Source: Diprion similis
Taxonomy: Eukaryota; Arthropoda; Insecta; Hymenoptera; Diprionidae
Assembly: GCF_021155765.1 (NCBI RefSeq)
Contig: NC_060114.1
Span: 17,583,501-17,647,500, forward strand
Length of the DNA stretch: 64,000 bases
Reading direction: 5' to 3'
Made by a program: the position numbers and the translations under genes. The notes under the pieces were generated by a model. That model did not search any database. It was not told the DNA's origin and worked only from the letters and a program-made list of their open reading frames with translations. Shown piece after piece: positions 60,969-64,000 of this stretch. The stretch's first letter is position 1, and each line of letters begins with the position of its first letter.

Positions 60969-63261
60969 GTGATAACAGCTTCTGACCTTCCGTCTGTTTC
61001 TCGTCTGCCCGCGTCGCGTGTTCGACTGCAGTTTCTCTCGCGTAAAAAGTGCGTGCCGTTGTTTATTTTCATTGGTTATTACGTCTCGTTATTGTTATTG
61101 TTTATATTATTATATCCCTCCGCCGTTTATCATCATCACCAACAACATCATCACCATCATCATCATCATCATCATCGTCGTCGTCGTCGTCGTCGTCGTC
61201 TTTGTCGTCGTCCTGAAGCAATTCAAATTACTCCTCCAACTTGTTGTTTCTTTCTCCCTTTTATCGAATCGTGTTCGTTCTCTTCTTCGGACTCCTTTAG
61301 ACTCTCTCTTTTCCGCTTTCCTCCCCGTTAGTGTGTAATAAAATTAATCCGCAATATCAGTTCAACCGGTGAATGTGACGCGCGTAATAACGAAAGAAAA
61401 AAAAAAAAAAAAAAAGCTCTTTTTAAATCGTTATTATAAACATACAAAGAAACATAGAAACAAAAAAGAAACGAACAAACAAACAAAGTAAAACAAAATA
61501 AAACAAATACCTCATCACACCTACAAAGTACCTCTCGTCGTTCGAACCTTCAGCGCAATAGTGCCTAGGCCCTGTAACTAACGTGAAAATAACAAAATAA
61601 AAAGGAAAAAAAAAAAACAAAACAAAACAAGAAACAGAGTTAAAGAAAATAGTAATTTAGTAAACTTCGTGACGACATACTTTAAACGGAGAAAAGACGA
61701 AACGAACAAATTAATTAAAAACGAAAAAGTAGGGGGGAAAGAAAAACAAAAACAAAAAAAAAACATCATCATCGAGTATGAGTGAGCGATAGGAGAGAGG
61801 AAAGAGGCGTCGAATTAGAAAGTCTAAGATACGGGAAAAGTGTGAAATACGATAAAAAGTTTAAATACAAAGGCGGAAAGACAGAGATAAAGTGGAAAGC
61901 TATATATATTATATATCGATATCATATATACATATATTTAAGAAAGAGAAAAGAAAAAAAGAAACAACAAACAAACCTATAAACTAAACAAATATGAATC
62001 AAGCAAACACGTAATAACAATAATAATAGCCGTAGATTGAAGTGGAAAAAAAGAAATAAACAAAGTTATTGCTATCATAACCGCGACTTAATTCAGGACA
62101 GTTGAGTACCTCCAGATTCTATTTATTATAAAAAAAAGAAAAGAAAAGATAAGAAAATAAAGAAATATTAAGAAATACACCATATTATTATCCATTAAAA
62201 CAGAACAGTTCAATAGTAACGATAAATAGTGTTCACCGATTGCAATATTCTGTACACGTGCTATTTTAATAAATGAAACGGAAAACAAAAATAAATAAAC
62301 AGTGAAAGGAAACAACAAAAATATTCGTGGTAATAAATGTAACGTTATAAACGGCATACTTATAGCTATATAAAAGTTTTAATATATATCTAAAAGAATA
62401 ACGATATTAATAATATTAACATTATTATTATTATTATTATTACTATTATTATCGTAATTAACGCTACGACAGAAACTATCAGTGACGTTGAAAAAAAAAT
62501 CTCGGTTAACTGAACACCCCCTCCCACCGCCCCCCACTCTCCCCCCCACATCGGTCTACCTTAAAGGTGAGTAATCAAAGATTCCTTATGGTAGAATTAC
62601 TTGTGATTTTACCGTTCTTCGTACGTTGGATGTAAATTTTTTTTTTTTTTTTTTTTTTTTTTTCTTTCCCATAATTGTCACAATTTATTTTTCATCGAAA
62701 TTTATATGCCGTTACTATTTAATTATTAGATATGTTTTAGTTTTGAAAAAAAAAACAAAAACAAAAAAAAAAAGTATCATGATTTTTCACGGATGTGTGC
62801 ATGTTTGAAAAAAATTCCCCACGGATATAATAGTACTAGTAGTAATGATAGTAATAATAATGATAATAACAAGAATAATGTTTGGTGATAAAATTTTGAC
62901 CCGCAGTACGAAGATGTATAGGTAATATTTAAATCTAGACAGGCTTTTTACACAAATACGTGAAACAAAAATGTTACAAGAAATCCGTATGTATAATCTG
63001 GTTGTTGCATAACAAGAGCCGTAAAGTAGAGCGGGCACGAAATATATGTTGGTGTTAAAGAGGTGTGCGTGCGTACGTATTCGTACATACGTATAGTAGG
63101 TATATCAACGATGTAGTTTTTGAAAATTTGGAGTGAGAATAAGAAAGTATGTTGGCGCGGTTATTGACGCTAGCGTGTTTCTTGCGTGGGCTTCGTGCTG
63201 TTCAACCTTTGTGTACACACGTATACATACATATATATATATACCGTGATATACTATATCC
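60969..63261. repeat. AT-rich spacer with CAT/CGT and homopolymer repeats
   Basis: (CAT)n runs into (CGT)n at about 61147-61200. A-rich low complexity fills 61390-62330, TTA units are at about 62420-62450, C-rich tracts at about 62515-62548, and T27 at 62637-62663. Frames over them are poly-His/Arg, poly-Val/Ile or poly-Phe artefacts. No gene recognised. Confidence 0.65.
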
Positions 63262-63471
63262 GGCGGTAAAGAAATGTCCCTAGGAGCCCACCGTTAACCG
63301 AAGGCTCCTAGGGATATTTCCTGACAGTCGCGATTGGTATTGCATCAGCTGCTCATTGTCAATCAGGCGGTAAGAAAATTTCTCTAGAAGCCCGCCGTTA
63401 ACCGAAGGCTCCTAGGGATATTTCCTGACAGTCGCGATTGGTTATGCGTCGGCTGCTCAATCAGGCGGTAA
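63262..63471. repeat. 2.1-copy tandem repeat with internal hairpin
   Basis: Unit 1 (63262-63365, 104 bp) and unit 2 (63366-63463, 98 bp) both start GGCGGTAA, and a third unit begins at 63464 with the same 8 bases and then stops. Each unit has an internal inverted repeat: in unit 1, 63271-63288 pairs with 63303-63320 at 17 of 18 positions (TCCCTAGGAGCC / GGCTCCTAGGGA), with GTTAAC in the loop. In unit 2 the left arm has about four mismatches. Each unit also carries GACAGTCGCGATTGG, which includes an inverted CCAAT box, and GGCCAATAAAA follows after the third start. It may be part of a satellite, a MITE end or a regulatory array. Confidence 0.75.
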
Positions 63472-64000
63472 CTGTCGGCCAATAAAATTCGAACGACTTG
63501 ACGCACGTGCGTAAGGTGTGCACTTTCCTCATGGACACACGATATATACATGTATATGTACTGGGATAAATACGTGATTATACATTTATCATTTTGCTAT
63601 ATCATTGGATTCTCATTTTTTTTTTTTTTCTTGTAAACTTGGCTTGATTTCTAAACTAACTGATTGTGAATACAGATTCTTATAGGATATTTTACGGTCT
63701 ATAAAAAAAAAGTACTGAGATTAAATTTTCTTGACTCTAATGAATCAAGAGATGTTCGTCTATGAACACTGAGCCATCTTGAATCGTGTGTACATGCAAT
63801 TTCAACAATTTTTAACCAATCAGAAAATCTTTGACTCTACTCTCATCGTATAATTACTTTTGCCAATTTTGTCGGGGGGGGGGGGGGGGGGGGGAATTAT
63901 AATAATACGAGTATAGGTTTCACTCGGTTCATTTGGTATTGCATAATATTTCATTCCTGCTGAAATAGCTGTATTTTACTACATAGGTGTGCACATGCGT
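63472..64000. other. No gene recognised; poly-G run near end
   Basis: Unique sequence followed by a T run (about 63618-63629) and G21 at 63874-63894. No coding frame reaches the window end. Confidence 0.5.

Noticed and set aside
1..64000. CRISPR array, operon or prokaryotic defence system
   Set aside because: No spaced direct repeats of CRISPR type, no operon structure; the tRNAs and repeats are eukaryotic.

Overview
The window is nuclear eukaryotic DNA and most probably comes from an insect. The tRNAs are eukaryotic in form with Pol III T-run terminators. There are no operons, microsatellites are dense, and two dispersed elements have wording I associate with insect genomes, Hymenoptera in particular. 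That placement is inference from memory, not a search. The window is gene-poor: I found no conserved multi-exon protein gene. The only genes I can call with confidence are two tRNAs, tRNA-Val(CAC) at 10959-11031 and tRNA-Leu(CAG) at 42460-42543. Nearly all open frames are short, overlap on both strands and run through low-complexity DNA.

Layout. From 0 to 43 kb the DNA is mostly unique, with scattered mobile-element relics: a decayed Tc1/mariner-superfamily (IS630-type) transposase at about 2.56-3.07 kb, a run of four fold-back inverted repeats at 12.76-13.58 kb, a TTAA-bounded MITE at 24.69-24.97 kb, and a likely dispersed element at 32.19-32.76 kb. A second pair of related copies lies at 7.49-7.57 and 41.69-41.77 kb in opposite orientation; both carry a CTCF-like core. 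GC-rich, promoter-like islands lie near 13.7-14.0, 19.9-20.7, 29.4-30.3 and 38.9-39.6 kb. The first of these begins about 150 bp after the fold-back cluster.

From about 43 kb the texture changes sharply: di-, tri- and tetranucleotide repeats, three poly-G runs of 21-22 bases, and long poly-A and poly-T runs. Several CpG-rich blocks are embedded (43.7-44.2, 45.2-45.7, 46.5-47.1, 51.5-52.3, 57.0-57.5 kb). One carries a CRE palindrome beside a CT/GA tract. Short ATG frames and splice-like sites in this part could be alternative first exons of a plus-strand gene whose body lies beyond the window. That is a hypothesis only. This part also holds a TA-flanked MITE (49.83-50.05 kb), a hymenopteran-type dispersed repeat (59.9-60.3 kb) and a 2.1-copy tandem repeat with an internal hairpin and CCAAT-like boxes (63.26-63.47 kb).

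No functional pathway can be read from this window. Its content is two tRNA genes, transposon remains, structured repeats, and candidate regulatory DNA.
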